Made by a program: the position numbers and the translations under genes
Source of the DNA: DTYU01 sp040757355
GTDB lineage: Bacteria; Bacillota; Desulfotomaculia; Desulfotomaculales; Ammonificaceae
Direction: 5' to 3'
Assembly: GCA_040757355.1 (NCBI GenBank)
Contig: JBFLWY010000005.1
Span: forward strand, 24,480-88,479
Length of the DNA stretch: 64,000 nt
The notes under the pieces: generated by a model
Database searches by the model: none
Told to the model about the DNA's origin: nothing
What the model saw: the letters and a program-made list of their open reading frames with translations, nothing else
In this document: positions 37,263-46,229 of the stretch, piece by piece
How positions within the stretch are numbered: position 1 is the first letter of the stretch
How the letters are laid out: every line of letters starts with the position of its first letter

Positions 37263-38105
37263 TTAACTCAAAGCTATCACGTACTTCCCGTCGGAAGCCG
37301 GAACGGTCATTTGCACCTCCGTTGACCTGTCTTCCGCCTCCGCCCTGAAGGTCCAGGTCCCCGCCGGCAGGCCGAAAAGCTTGAAGTAGCCCTCCCCGTC
37401 GGTTACCGTATATAACCCCCTTTCCTTTACAGTCACTTTTGCTCCACCAACTCCTTCGTCCGGGTCGCCCATTTCTACCACCCGGCCGCCAATGTGAAAC
37501 GACTCCTCCCTTGTTTCGGGGAAGCCCTTATGTTCGTACGCCGCCGCCCTGGTTGAAACCGCAGGACCGGCAGGGAGTTCCGCTAAGTCAAACCCCACCG
37601 TAACGACAATGCTCAGCGCAGGCTTTATTTTATTGCCCACCGCCGTCCAGAATTCACCAAAATTTCTCGGGCCGTCCGGGTGCGCGGCGACTACCGGCAG
37701 CGGAGGTTCCTGTCCGGCCAGCGAGCCTTCGAGCAGGTCTTCGGGAATCGTCTGGTAACGCAACAAGGTACTTAAAACCAGGCTGAGCAGGTGGTGCTCC
37801 TCCAAGGCGGCGTCCACAGTAGCGGGGCTCCAAGCCGTTACAAGGTAGACGCAGTTAATGCGCACGGGCGGCTGTTTTACGGTCATAGTACCGTCGGGAT
37901 GGCGCAGCAGCACTGGCTCATTGCTGCGGAGTTCTCTGTTTTCGTGGATGTCGTAAAGGTACAGATTGACCGTTTGCTTCTGCGTGGAGAGGCCTCCGGC
38001 CCATTTTTCATCCGGTCGTTCAAAGCTCAGGTCATAGCCGGCTTCGGGAAGCGGCACCCTTTCCCGCAGCAGCCTGGCGAGGGTTAAGTCAAGATCTCTC
38101 AGCAC
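37263..38105 (-). CDS. eCIS terminal cap protein (Pvc16/DUF4255-like) with carboxypeptidase-regulatory-like domain
   Basis: A 280-residue protein. Residues 1-185 match the DUF4255 / Pvc16 N-terminal family: RDLDLTLARLLRERVPLPEA, QKQTVNLYLYDIHENRELRS, NCVYLVTAWSPATVDAALEE and HHLLSLVLSTLLRYQTIPED. In Afp/PVC this is the cap that closes the particle distally. Residues ~205-280 form a carboxypeptidase-regulatory-like beta-sandwich (GAKVTVKERGLYTVTDGEGY, FKLFGLPAGTWTFRAEAEDR), a common extension in eCIS. The 246-bp spacer to the sheath holds only low-complexity DNA. Confidence 0.9.
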   Translation of the reverse strand: MLRDLDLTLARLLRERVPLPEAGYDLSFERPDEKWAGGLSTQKQTVNLYLYDIHENRELRSNEPVLLRHPDGTMTVKQPPVRINCVYLVTAWSPATVDAALEEHHLLSLVLSTLLRYQTIPEDLLEGSLAGQEPPLPVVAAHPDGPRNFGEFWTAVGNKIKPALSIVVTVGFDLAELPAGPAVSTRAAAYEHKGFPETREESFHIGGRVVEMGDPDEGVGGAKVTVKERGLYTVTDGEGYFKLFGLPAGTWTFRAEAEDRSTEVQMTVPASDGKYVIALS

Positions 38106-38358
38106 CCCATACCCTTCCCGCAGGCCGCTTTGAAACAGGCGTCAGAAGCGGGGAGTAAGAAGGCAGGTCAGCCCAAACAATAGAAGAAGTCTAATGAGGG
38201 AAAGATAGTTTTTTGAGACGGCTCCAACCTCCGGCACCCCACACCAACACCTGTTTCTAAGCAGCCCTAAATTTAGTCGCTTGCGATAAGCTTCGCATAG
38301 CTTTGTCAGGCGCCGCCGGCCGGTGCTCACGTACTTACATGTACGCTCTGCTCCGTCC

Positions 38359-38456
38359 CCCAGCACTCAAACTTGCTTTAGTAAAAAACAAGCGGTTTTC
38401 GCAACATTTAAAGTCTCTACGCAATTGCTACTTCCCAAGCTGAATTGAGTGCTGGG
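38359..38456. repeat. Palindromic element copy H (ATPase-cap gap)
   Basis: CCCAGCACTCA at 38359-38369 and TGAGTGCTGGG at 38446-38456 bound a 98-bp element. Its flanks share GCGATAAGCTTCGCAT and GCTCGCTTCTCGCTGCG with the blocks around copies A and B. The 485-bp gap 38106-38590 contains no supportable gene. Confidence 0.85.
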
Positions 38457-38590
38457 TTCCGCGCTCTGCTCGCTTCTCGCTGCGCTCCGACTGGCCGCTG
38501 TACAACGCTACCCTCTAAGTCGAGTCCGAAACCCGCATTCTGAAAATGAAAATTCCTACACGCTTAATTTAGCAGACTAAGAAAATTCTG

Positions 38591-40759
38591 TTATACGGCC
38601 TCGACCAGGCCTTTGTAACCGCCGAAATCCTCCTCGCGAACCGTCTTGCCCATCTTCTGCAGTTCTCTCTTGGCAGCCCTCAGCAGGTGTTTCATGCCGA
38701 TCGCTTCTGCATCGTCGGCGGCCAAAAAGGCGGCATCCATGACAATGTTCTTGATGTTGCCGCCCGCGATCTTAAACTGCCCCGCCAAAAAAGCGAAGTC
38801 CACATCCCCGGCTACCGGTGCTTCCGGAGGGAAGAGGCCCTTCCATATAAGATAGCGGTGCTCTTCAGCCGGCATGGGAAACTCGACGATGAAGTGCAGC
38901 CGCCGCGTGAAGGCCTCGTCCATGTTCTTCTGCAAGTTGGTCGCTAAAATCACCACGCCGTCGTATTCTTCCATTCTTTGCAGCAGGTAGCCGGTTTCAA
39001 CGTTGGCGTAGCGGTCGTGGGCATCTTTGACCTCCGTACGTTTCCCGAAAAGGGCGTCCGCCTCGTCAAAGAACAGCACTGCGTTGCCGCCTTGGGTCGC
39101 CTCGAAGATTTTCGCCAGGTTTTTCTCGGTTTCGCCCACATACTTGCTGACCACCGCCGACAGGTCAACCTTATACAGGTCTACTCCGAGTTCATGTGCT
39201 ACTATTTCCGCCGCCATTGTTTTTCCGGTCCCCGACAGGCCGGTGAACAGTACCTTTAACCCCCTGCCCATAGAAAACTTGCGTTCGAATCCCCATTTCT
39301 CGTAAACAACGCTCTGGTGCCGGACCCGGCTGATAATGTCTTTGATTTGCTCCATCTGCCGCTCCGGCAGCACGATGTCCTGGAGCGTGTACCTCGGCCG
39401 GACCTTGAGCGCCATATTGCCCATGTCCCGGCTTGCCAGACTCCTGCAAGCAGCATAAATGTCATCGTATGAAACCCGGTGCCGGACCGGATCCCGCTGC
39501 ATTGCGCAACCAACTGCGAGGCGCACCGCCTCTTTGATCTGCCCGGCAGTAAAAAGAAACCGGTTTGCAAGGGCGTTCAAATCAAAGCCGTCACTGCCGG
39601 CTTCTTGAGCCAAAACACCTTCCCAGATCTTCCGGCGCAGTTCGCTACCGGGCACAGTAAATGCTACCTCATGAAAAAGGTGTCCGCCAAAGTCTTCGTG
39701 AAGCCGCCACGGCGCCTCGCCTTCCATGAACGTCAACCACGAAAGTTCGCGCAGGACATGGAGCAACTCGAACCGGCCTTTAACTGCTTTCTCCTCGCTT
39801 TTCAACAATTCTTCAAAGCGTTCAAAACAAACCGCTGCCGGTACCAAGAGACTCTCCCTGAAAACAAGCCTGACAGCCGTTTCCAATTCGATCCCGGCGT
39901 TCAGCATCCCCTCCGTGTCCACAAGCAGGAGGGCCAGTTTCCATTCGCCGCACAACGCTTCAGCCGCGTTTGTTTTGCCTACCCCCCGGGGGCCGTAAAA
40001 GTAGAAAAGGAGTCCTTTTTCAAGCACTTCCGGAGAAACAAAAGGCAGACGGGAAAGCGCAGAGAGTTTCGCCTTCACTTCTTCCGGCAGAACAAGCGCT
40101 GAAATAGTTTGCTGCGGGTTGATCAGGCGGACAAAAGGACTTATCCTGTACTCCAAAGAGCTTAAACCACAAAGCAAGTCCACCATACGCTCGCTGATTG
40201 TAACCGAACGGGTTAAGAGGTTCCCCGCCGGGCCGTCATCAAATTCCAGCAGGCGGTATCTGATAAGCGGCGACTCCGGGGAAAAACACTGCCTGACACC
40301 GGCGGTTCCTACGGGCGTATCAGAGAGCAGTTCGCAAAGAAGTCCAACCGTGGGAGATCTGTTTCCGGGTTCGTTTCGGAGAAGGGCAAAAACTTGCGCA
40401 CACCCGGGGTCAAGTTCCGGTGCAAGACAAAATAAAAGCGCTTCCTTTTCAATAGGGGTCAGTCCAAATACCTCGGAAACCCGGTCGATAGAAAGCGTGA
40501 TGCCGTTACGTAGAGAAGCCTCTTTCTTCCTGCAAACTTCTTCCGTGAGAAGGGCGAGTACTTGTTCTGCCCCATCAGTCTCAAGCGAAAAGCCGTCGGC
40601 GTGGTTAGTGACAGATTCCGACTCCGAGTCATGCCGAAAAACCCTGCCGACAAAAGAGTCGTTCCGGACTTTTCTCAATAGCATTCGACATTTCAGGCAT
40701 ATCCTGCGCAATTCGTCGCGCAGGTACTGAGCATCATTTTCGTAGTATTCGTTCTTCAT
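38591..40759 (-). CDS. eCIS AAA+ ATPase (Afp15/Pvc15-like)
   Basis: A 722-residue ATPase, first in the injection operon. I choose ATG at 40759 because AAAGGTGG precedes it. An N-terminal ~230-residue domain is followed by a degenerate AAA domain with Walker A GPRGVGKT (~256-263), then an intact one with GLSGTGKT (~507-514), Walker B NAVLFFDEADALFG and sensor ILATNLQKNMDEAFTRR. In Afp and PVC this ATPase is needed for loading or maturation of particles. It is separated from the rest of the operon by the gap with repeat H. Confidence 0.93.
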   Translation of the reverse strand: MKNEYYENDAQYLRDELRRICLKCRMLLRKVRNDSFVGRVFRHDSESESVTNHADGFSLETDGAEQVLALLTEEVCRKKEASLRNGITLSIDRVSEVFGLTPIEKEALLFCLAPELDPGCAQVFALLRNEPGNRSPTVGLLCELLSDTPVGTAGVRQCFSPESPLIRYRLLEFDDGPAGNLLTRSVTISERMVDLLCGLSSLEYRISPFVRLINPQQTISALVLPEEVKAKLSALSRLPFVSPEVLEKGLLFYFYGPRGVGKTNAAEALCGEWKLALLLVDTEGMLNAGIELETAVRLVFRESLLVPAAVCFERFEELLKSEEKAVKGRFELLHVLRELSWLTFMEGEAPWRLHEDFGGHLFHEVAFTVPGSELRRKIWEGVLAQEAGSDGFDLNALANRFLFTAGQIKEAVRLAVGCAMQRDPVRHRVSYDDIYAACRSLASRDMGNMALKVRPRYTLQDIVLPERQMEQIKDIISRVRHQSVVYEKWGFERKFSMGRGLKVLFTGLSGTGKTMAAEIVAHELGVDLYKVDLSAVVSKYVGETEKNLAKIFEATQGGNAVLFFDEADALFGKRTEVKDAHDRYANVETGYLLQRMEEYDGVVILATNLQKNMDEAFTRRLHFIVEFPMPAEEHRYLIWKGLFPPEAPVAGDVDFAFLAGQFKIAGGNIKNIVMDAAFLAADDAEAIGMKHLLRAAKRELQKMGKTVREEDFGGYKGLVEAV

Positions 40760-40834
40760 AATCCACCTTTCTGTTAAGGAGCAGCGGAACACTCCGGCAG
40801 GAAACTACAGGAAAAACATGTTTATTGCTAAGGT

Positions 40835-40864
40835 ATATTAGCACAACCTAAAATCCAAGGTCAA
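40835..40864 (-). promoter_or_regulatory. Predicted promoter of the eCIS operon
   Basis: TTGACC (40864-40859), an 18-nt spacer and TAATAT (40840-40835) on the minus strand, 76 bp upstream of the ATPase start. Confidence 0.6.
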
Positions 40865-41065
40865 CCAAAATCTTTCCTCCAGAGAGTGAATTTAACAAAT
40901 AATTAACCCGAATCTGAATCGCCGCAAGGCTTATCCTGCCAATTACCGGAGGAAACCGGTCAAGTGCACTCAACCCGGTTTACATTTGATATGACAAGCT
41001 GTTATTATTGAACCAATAAACAATTACCGGCTTGTGCACCTTCTCAGATGGAAGGAGTAGTGAAC

Positions 41066-41872
41066 TTGAAGAAGCCGAAAGTAATGGGCTTCATTTATGT
41101 TCTGCTGGGTTTGTTCCTTGCACTCTCAGTTTCCGGCTGCCGGGAAGCCGTTGAGACAACGCCTCCTGAAAACCCTGCCGTTCCCAAACCCGACGAGATG
41201 TACGTTGTTACAAACAGCTATGTCGCCCGGGTAAGCGAAGATTCTCCCTGGTTCAACATCTTCTGGGGAGTCGCGGACAAGACCTGCAAAGCCGATGCAG
41301 GAACCAAAGAAACCAACTGGGAAAACAGCACCCGGTCCGAACAAAAACTTGCCCGACCGCCCCTCACAGGACTTGAAGAGTCCTTTAAACCCGGACAGGT
41401 GGTTCTTAAAGGGACCAGAGCCGGTCGATTGCAAAGCGACCTGGCAAGTACCGCCCTGATCTTGTGGTACAAGGAGACTTCGAGATTGTTCATAGAAGAC
41501 GATCCCCTGCCGCAAGCAAAGCCTGAAGTATTCAAGCAAGAGATGGCGGCATTGGGTTACCCGATAGAAGAAACGGCTGGTGGAGCCATTTACTGGGTGC
41601 GTATGATGGTGATACGCCCGGGAACCGAAGCAAATAACGGTCCTTCATACACGCTGCTTGTTCAAAACTCGAAGCCGCCCCAGGCTTCATCCGGTTCCGA
41701 CCCGAAGCTTTGGCAGGAAAACGCCTATTTTAACGGCTGGAAGTCCCGGCCGGTCGACACTGCAAAATACAACCCGAGAAACGACTTCAAGAAGCACCTG
41801 CCGCAGTTTGAAAAAAAAGTGGTGTACAAGGGCAGAAGCTTCTGGCTGGGCAGTTGCAAAGCCGGCGCTTGA
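41066..41872 (+). CDS. Uncharacterised lipoprotein divergent from the eCIS operon
   Basis: A signal peptide with KKPKVMGFIYVLLGLFLALS and lipobox SVSGC predicts a membrane-anchored lipoprotein of ~268 residues. I prefer the TTG at 41066, eight bases after GGAG; ATG at 41048 or GTG at 41060 are alternatives. After a Pro-rich linker (TTPPENPAVPKPDE) comes a soluble domain rich in Trp and Tyr (SPWFNIFWGVADKT, ALILWYKETSRLF), with no family I recognise. It shares the upstream region with the eCIS ATPase. Whether it serves the injection system is unknown. Confidence 0.8.
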   Translation: MKKPKVMGFIYVLLGLFLALSVSGCREAVETTPPENPAVPKPDEMYVVTNSYVARVSEDSPWFNIFWGVADKTCKADAGTKETNWENSTRSEQKLARPPLTGLEESFKPGQVVLKGTRAGRLQSDLASTALILWYKETSRLFIEDDPLPQAKPEVFKQEMAALGYPIEETAGGAIYWVRMMVIRPGTEANNGPSYTLLVQNSKPPQASSGSDPKLWQENAYFNGWKSRPVDTAKYNPRNDFKKHLPQFEKKVVYKGRSFWLGSCKAGA

Positions 41873-42024
41873 TTTCCTCTTTCACATCAGCCGCTCCTGG
41901 GCCAGGGCTGCGTAAGCAAGCGGGGAACGCAGGACTTCTTTCTGCTTCGGTGCTCCTTTGAAGGCGGAATAGATGGCATGCACCAGGCCGGGCAATTTTT
42001 TCTACTAAAACACAGTTGCTCTTC

Positions 42025-43470
42025 TCACAGTGACGCGCTGGTTTCGATCACCCGCATTGACTTCCACTTCCCCCGCAGGAAACGGGCCAGAAAAGCGAGC
42101 CCGAGGACGGTGATGTATACCGACGCCATAAGCCAGCCGGCGTAAATCCCGTTGCCAAGGAGGATTATGGTAACATAGCTTGGAAGGACGAGCACAAAGG
42201 CGGAAACGATAACGTTCAGCCACATCACATAGTGGGTATCGCCCGCGCCCTTCACTGCCGAGGCGAAGATGATGTTCATGGTGTCGAAAAGGGAATACAC
42301 ACCAACGAAGCGCAGCAGCACGACCACCAACCCCTTGATCTGGTCAAAGCTTTCGGAGTCGGCATTGGCTTCAAAAGGCAAGATAAAGACATGGGGCACA
42401 GAGACGTACAGCAACGATATTAGACCCATGTACAAAAAGGTTATATGAAACCCGGAGTAGGCGCTCCGCTCGGCGATCTCCGGCCGGTCCCTGCCGAGGT
42501 ACTGTCCCACCAGCACAGACACCGCGATACCGCACCCCAGCATGGGCATAAACGCGATGGTATTGATATTGAATGCAATATTTGTAGCAGCAAGGTTGGT
42601 CGTCCCCAAAAAACCCATAATCAAAATGAACGCGGTGAACCCGGCGATATCCAGGAAGAAATGCACCCCGTTCGGCAGGCCGAAACGGACCATCCTTGCC
42701 AGCACTGGCCAATCGACCTGCCTTTTGCGCGTACAGTATTCTCTATTGTAAGCCTTTACCGACACCAGACTGAAAAACAGCAGGAAGGTAAAGCATCCGG
42801 CAAGGACTGTTGCAACCGCAGCCCCCTTCATCCCCCACTCGGGGAACCCCCACTTACCGAATATGAGGCAGTAGTCGAGAACCACATTCACCGCAGTCGC
42901 TGCCATATTCACCCACATTATCGTCCACGTCTTTCCCCGCCCGGCGTAGAAACCCGCTAATGCAGTTGATGCAAGTACAGGAAAAGAACCCATACACAAG
43001 ATTTTGAAGTAAATGACTTCGTTTTCGATCACCGCCGTATCGTGTCCAATTAGTTCAAAAATTTGTCTCGAAAAAGGGGCGATCGCAAGCAAAATCAGGC
43101 CGCCTACCGCCGAAATGTATACGCCCTGCCATACCGTCGGCCCGATCATCTTATTCCTACCCGCCCCGTAATACTGAGCAACGAAGGTGTCCACGTAGCT
43201 CACCGTACCCAGGAAGATGCAAACGATAGTAAAGCTGAGCATCCCGGCAGGCATGGAGGCCGCGACCGCCGCCGGAGAGTACCAGGTCAGGAACATCCGG
43301 TCCACAAAATGCTGGACGGACCACATCCCGGTGGCCAGAATGAGGGGAACCGCCATGGTCAGGAACTCCCTGTACCCGCCATCGCACGACCAGCGCCAGG
43401 AAAGGAACCGGTGTACCCTGGTAGAAACCCTCGTGTAGCTTAGTGTGACATTATACCTTGTCAACAACAA
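42025..43470 (-). CDS. MATE-family multidrug/sodium antiporter
   Basis: A 481-residue membrane protein with about twelve hydrophobic segments. The family pattern is present in both halves: EFLTMAVPLILATGMWSVQH, VDRMFLTWYSP and YYGAGRNK in the first, and MVRFGLPNGVHFFLDIAGFT with VLVGQYLGRDRPEIAERSA in the second. It should export organic cations or metabolites in exchange for Na+ or H+. The start is TTG at 43470 after AGAGG. It stands alone. Confidence 0.93.
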   Translation of the reverse strand: MLLTRYNVTLSYTRVSTRVHRFLSWRWSCDGGYREFLTMAVPLILATGMWSVQHFVDRMFLTWYSPAAVAASMPAGMLSFTIVCIFLGTVSYVDTFVAQYYGAGRNKMIGPTVWQGVYISAVGGLILLAIAPFSRQIFELIGHDTAVIENEVIYFKILCMGSFPVLASTALAGFYAGRGKTWTIMWVNMAATAVNVVLDYCLIFGKWGFPEWGMKGAAVATVLAGCFTFLLFFSLVSVKAYNREYCTRKRQVDWPVLARMVRFGLPNGVHFFLDIAGFTAFILIMGFLGTTNLAATNIAFNINTIAFMPMLGCGIAVSVLVGQYLGRDRPEIAERSAYSGFHITFLYMGLISLLYVSVPHVFILPFEANADSESFDQIKGLVVVLLRFVGVYSLFDTMNIIFASAVKGAGDTHYVMWLNVIVSAFVLVLPSYVTIILLGNGIYAGWLMASVYITVLGLAFLARFLRGKWKSMRVIETSASL

Positions 43471-43896
43471 ACCTCTTTATTCTGCCGTTCGGCAAAATGA
43501 TTGACTTGCTTGAAAACCTCTAATAGTGTACACCTCATGCTTAAAATCTTCAATGCCATATCAACGCATACGCAGCATTTGTCCGCGCCGATTCGGCCGA
43601 TCAGCGTAATGTAGCACCCGAAAGCGATGACTGGCCCTACGTTGACAGATAAAGTAAGGGAAAAAGATAATCTGTAGAAAGCAAAACTACAGTTCTTGTA
43701 TTGATGATCAACCCTAGGACTATTAAAATACTGCTCCGTAAAGTATGCCGAAAGTGTTAACTTGAAATGCGGGGACCTTTGCTCTTGCGTTGCGAAATGC
43801 GACCATTAAAACGGAAACAAACAGGTAACCATGTTAATATCATAATTCTTTACAATTCTTCAGGGTTGTCATGGAAAGAAAAGCGGTACTGCCGTT
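43471..43896. other. Intergenic region, nothing recognised
   Basis: 426 bp between the MATE start and the ylzJ-like stop. It is AT-richer than the genes. I find no open frame with a ribosome binding site, no RNA gene, and none of the palindromic repeats. Confidence 0.6.
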
Positions 43897-44106
43897 TTAG
43901 TAATAGAGGACCAAATTGCCGGGGCTCAAAGCAGGGTTCAGGTAGTCGAAAGGATCTGTACTTAGGACACGCTCCAGACGGCCCCGGCCGGGTGAAACCT
44001 CCTCGATCATAACAGGGACACCGCCGACGGCGCCTTCTCTGAAGCGCCTGGCGGGCTCCGACCCTTCCATAACCAGTTCCAGGGGAATGGGAGTATATAA
44101 TATCAT
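43897..44106 (-). CDS. YlzJ-like protein
   Basis: A 69-residue protein (MILYTPIPLELVMEG ... DYLNPALSPGNLVLYY) matching the YlzJ family found beside tepA in spore-formers. The ATG at 44106 has AAAGGAGGGC upstream. A longer frame that continues into the tepA region on the same strand is an artefact. Function unknown. It is cotranscribed with tepA 14 bp upstream. Confidence 0.85.
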   Translation of the reverse strand: MILYTPIPLELVMEGSEPARRFREGAVGGVPVMIEEVSPGRGRLERVLSTDPFDYLNPALSPGNLVLYY

Positions 44107-44120
44107 ACATAAGCCCTCCT

Positions 44121-44840
44121 TTACTGCAGAAGGTTTTCTTGCTGAACCCGGTATTCGCCGACCAACTCCCGGAGCTTCGCGAGCGCCCGGCCGAGACCGC
44201 CCACCTCGTTGATAAGCCCGCACTCTACGGCCTCCCGTCCTATCAAAACCGTACCTATATCCCGCGCAAGCTCCCCGCTGCGGAACATCATCTCCCGGAG
44301 CCGCCATTCCTCTATCCGGGAGTGGCGCACGACAAACCGCACCACCCGGTCCTGCATCTTCTCGAGGTACTCGTAGGTCTGCGGCACACCGATCACCAGT
44401 CCGGTGAGCCGTATCGGGTGGATCGTCATGCTTGCGGTTTCGGTGATGAACGAGTGCCACGCCGAAACCGCCACGGGCACGCCGATGCTGTGCCCGCCGC
44501 CGAGAACCAGGGAGACCGTAGGCTTCGACATCGAGGCCACCATTTCAGCGATGGCCAAACCGGCCTCCACGTCACCGCCGACGGTGTTCAAAATAATCAG
44601 CACCCCCTCAATGTCGGGGTGCTGCTCGAGCGCCACCAACTGCGGCAGGATGTGCTCGTATTTGGTAGTCTTGTTCTGCGGAGGAAGCACCATGTGTCCC
44701 TCAATCTGCCCCACAATGGTGAGGCAGTGGATGTTACTGCTTACCTGCGGGAGCACCGCAGCGCCTATCTCCCGGAGCTGCGCCAGCGCCGGACTCTGTT
44801 CTTTTTCTGACTGACCTTCCCTGCGTGGATCGTATGCCAC
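44121..44840 (-). CDS. tepA: TepA-like ClpP-family protease
   Basis: A 239-residue ClpP/crotonase-fold protein related to B. subtilis TepA (YmfB), a protein implicated in translocation or spore germination. The body has HCLTIVGQIEGHMVLPPQNK, ILNTVGGDVEAGLAIAEMVA, the putative nucleophile region LVLGGGHSIGVPVAVSA and SMTIHPIRLTG. There is no signal peptide. The adjacent ylzJ-like gene supports the assignment. Confidence 0.92.
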   Translation of the reverse strand: MAYDPRREGQSEKEQSPALAQLREIGAAVLPQVSSNIHCLTIVGQIEGHMVLPPQNKTTKYEHILPQLVALEQHPDIEGVLIILNTVGGDVEAGLAIAEMVASMSKPTVSLVLGGGHSIGVPVAVSAWHSFITETASMTIHPIRLTGLVIGVPQTYEYLEKMQDRVVRFVVRHSRIEEWRLREMMFRSGELARDIGTVLIGREAVECGLINEVGGLGRALAKLRELVGEYRVQQENLLQ

Positions 44841-44977
44841 AGCCTTCCTCCCCCTGGGTGAAATGTTTCCCTAACTTGTTAAGTTTTATTATCTGTTATT
44901 GTGATCATCAGTAAACACAAAGCGCTTGTTAGGAGGCGTTGTCATATACTTTCTTAGCTGCCGCTCTCCTCTCGGCT

Positions 44978-45133
44978 TCACTCATCACTTTCTTTAGCCG
45001 TTACGCGGGCTTCCCAGTCGAAGCCCGGCCTCTGGGTGATTACACGCTGGGTTGAGGTGAACGGCTTCCATTGCTCGCCGGTTTCGCTCATGTTGAAGGT
45101 GCCTACGTGCTCCACGGTGACAGCCGGGACCAT
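44978..45133 (-). pseudogene. Remnant of a DUF6544-family protein
   Basis: A 51-codon minus-strand frame reads VEHVGTFNMSETGEQWKPFT, then STQRVITQRPGFDWEARV. This matches the N-terminal/middle signature of DUF6544 proteins (normally over 200 residues), then meets a stop. The conserved VxDAYxxGxG stretch that should follow is absent. There is no ribosome binding site. It is most likely a decayed fragment; the family name is from memory. Confidence 0.5.
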
Positions 45134-45470
45134 AGGTCATGCCATCCACCATACCATAATTTGTATTAAGTCTTTTATTTCGACAGTCCTTGCCATTTTT
45201 CCTCCAAGTGCCTTTCTGTTGGGGAAAAACAGGTCCCAGCAGTTATCCGTGCTAAATATGGTGTTGAAACCCTTTTGCAAATTAGACTGCTTTGGTCCAA
45301 CCAAGGGAAACACCTACCTGATGCGATACCGGTGACCCGCCAAGTTACTCACCGAGGGCGTTCTTTAATGGGTAGATCCGGCTGCTCAATAAGCTGCCTT
45401 AGTGATTAAGCCTAAAATTTTCGCGCAGCGTGCCGATAAAAATTGCATACTTCTTAGAGGAGGATCGAAC
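45134..45470. other. Intergenic region, nothing recognised
   Basis: 337 bp upstream of the membrane protein gene. An open frame on the plus strand at 45036-45335 has no ribosome binding site or recognisable sequence. No repeat element is seen. Confidence 0.5.
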
Positions 45471-46124
45471 ATGGCAGCAAAGTTTTCAATAGGTGAAGCG
45501 ATTGAGTTCGGTTGGAAGACGATGAAAAGCAACCTCGGATTTTTTGTTGCACTCCTGATCATCGTGGCAATTATCGAAATGGTTCCGGAAGTCATCAGTG
45601 AGATAACAAGAGAAAACCTCCCCGCCGTGGCACTACTTGCAGACCTTCTTTCCTTCGTTGTGCAGATGGTGATCGGGATGGGGGTGATCAAAATCGCCCT
45701 CCGGTTCTGCGACGGCGAAAAGGCCGGGTTTGCAGACCTTTTTTCCTGCCTGTCCCTTTTCTTCAGGTACTTATTCGCCGGGATCCTGTATTGTTTAATA
45801 GTGCTTGCCGGTACGATTTTGCTTGTTGTTCCCGGGATAATCTGGGGTATTCAGTACCAGTTCTTCAGCTATTTTATCATTGACAAGAAGACCGGTGTAA
45901 TCGAATCCTTGAAAAGGAGTTCCGCAATCACCAAAGGCTCCAGGTGGAATCTATTCCTTTTCGGGCTGCTGCTTGCGCTCATTAATATACTCGGGATGTT
46001 GGCCCTGCTGATCGGACTGTTCGCTACCGTTCCGACCACCATGGTCGCTAACGCATACGTCTACCGCAAATTGGCGGTCCAGGCAGAAGCAGCGCAAGCG
46101 CCGGCGGTTTCCGTCATTGAATAA
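45471..46124 (+). CDS. Integral membrane protein of unknown function
   Basis: A 217-residue protein with ATG at 45471 directly after AGAGGAGGATCG, which is much better than the frame opening at 45402. It begins FSIGEAIEFGWKTMKSNLGF and has about five hydrophobic segments, including FVVQMVIGMGVIKIAL, LIVLAGTILLVVPGIIWG, and a C-terminal one with LLLALINILGMLALLIG. The layout resembles DUF975/YciC-type membrane proteins. It precedes ubiX by about 105 bp with no clear functional tie. Confidence 0.8.
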   Translation: MAAKFSIGEAIEFGWKTMKSNLGFFVALLIIVAIIEMVPEVISEITRENLPAVALLADLLSFVVQMVIGMGVIKIALRFCDGEKAGFADLFSCLSLFFRYLFAGILYCLIVLAGTILLVVPGIIWGIQYQFFSYFIIDKKTGVIESLKRSSAITKGSRWNLFLFGLLLALINILGMLALLIGLFATVPTTMVANAYVYRKLAVQAEAAQAPAVSVIE

Positions 46125-46229
46125 CAAAACGCTTAAGCAGTGCCACAACAGTAAACTTTTCTTTAAATCACGGGGGATTTCGGTTAAAATCTTCTCAGAC
46201 TTTTTCGAGATTGCGGGGGTTGTAGTCTC

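Noticed and set aside
18172..40759. Prophage or type VI secretion system
   Set aside because: No capsid, portal, terminase or integrase genes, and no TssJLM membrane complex; the gene set is that of an eCIS.
43897..44460. 187-codon minus-strand frame
   Set aside because: Only its last 69 codons (from 44106) are the YlzJ-like gene; the rest overlaps tepA out of frame.
45036..45335. 99-codon plus-strand frame
   Set aside because: No ribosome binding site or family resemblance, and it overlaps the antisense DUF6544-like remnant.
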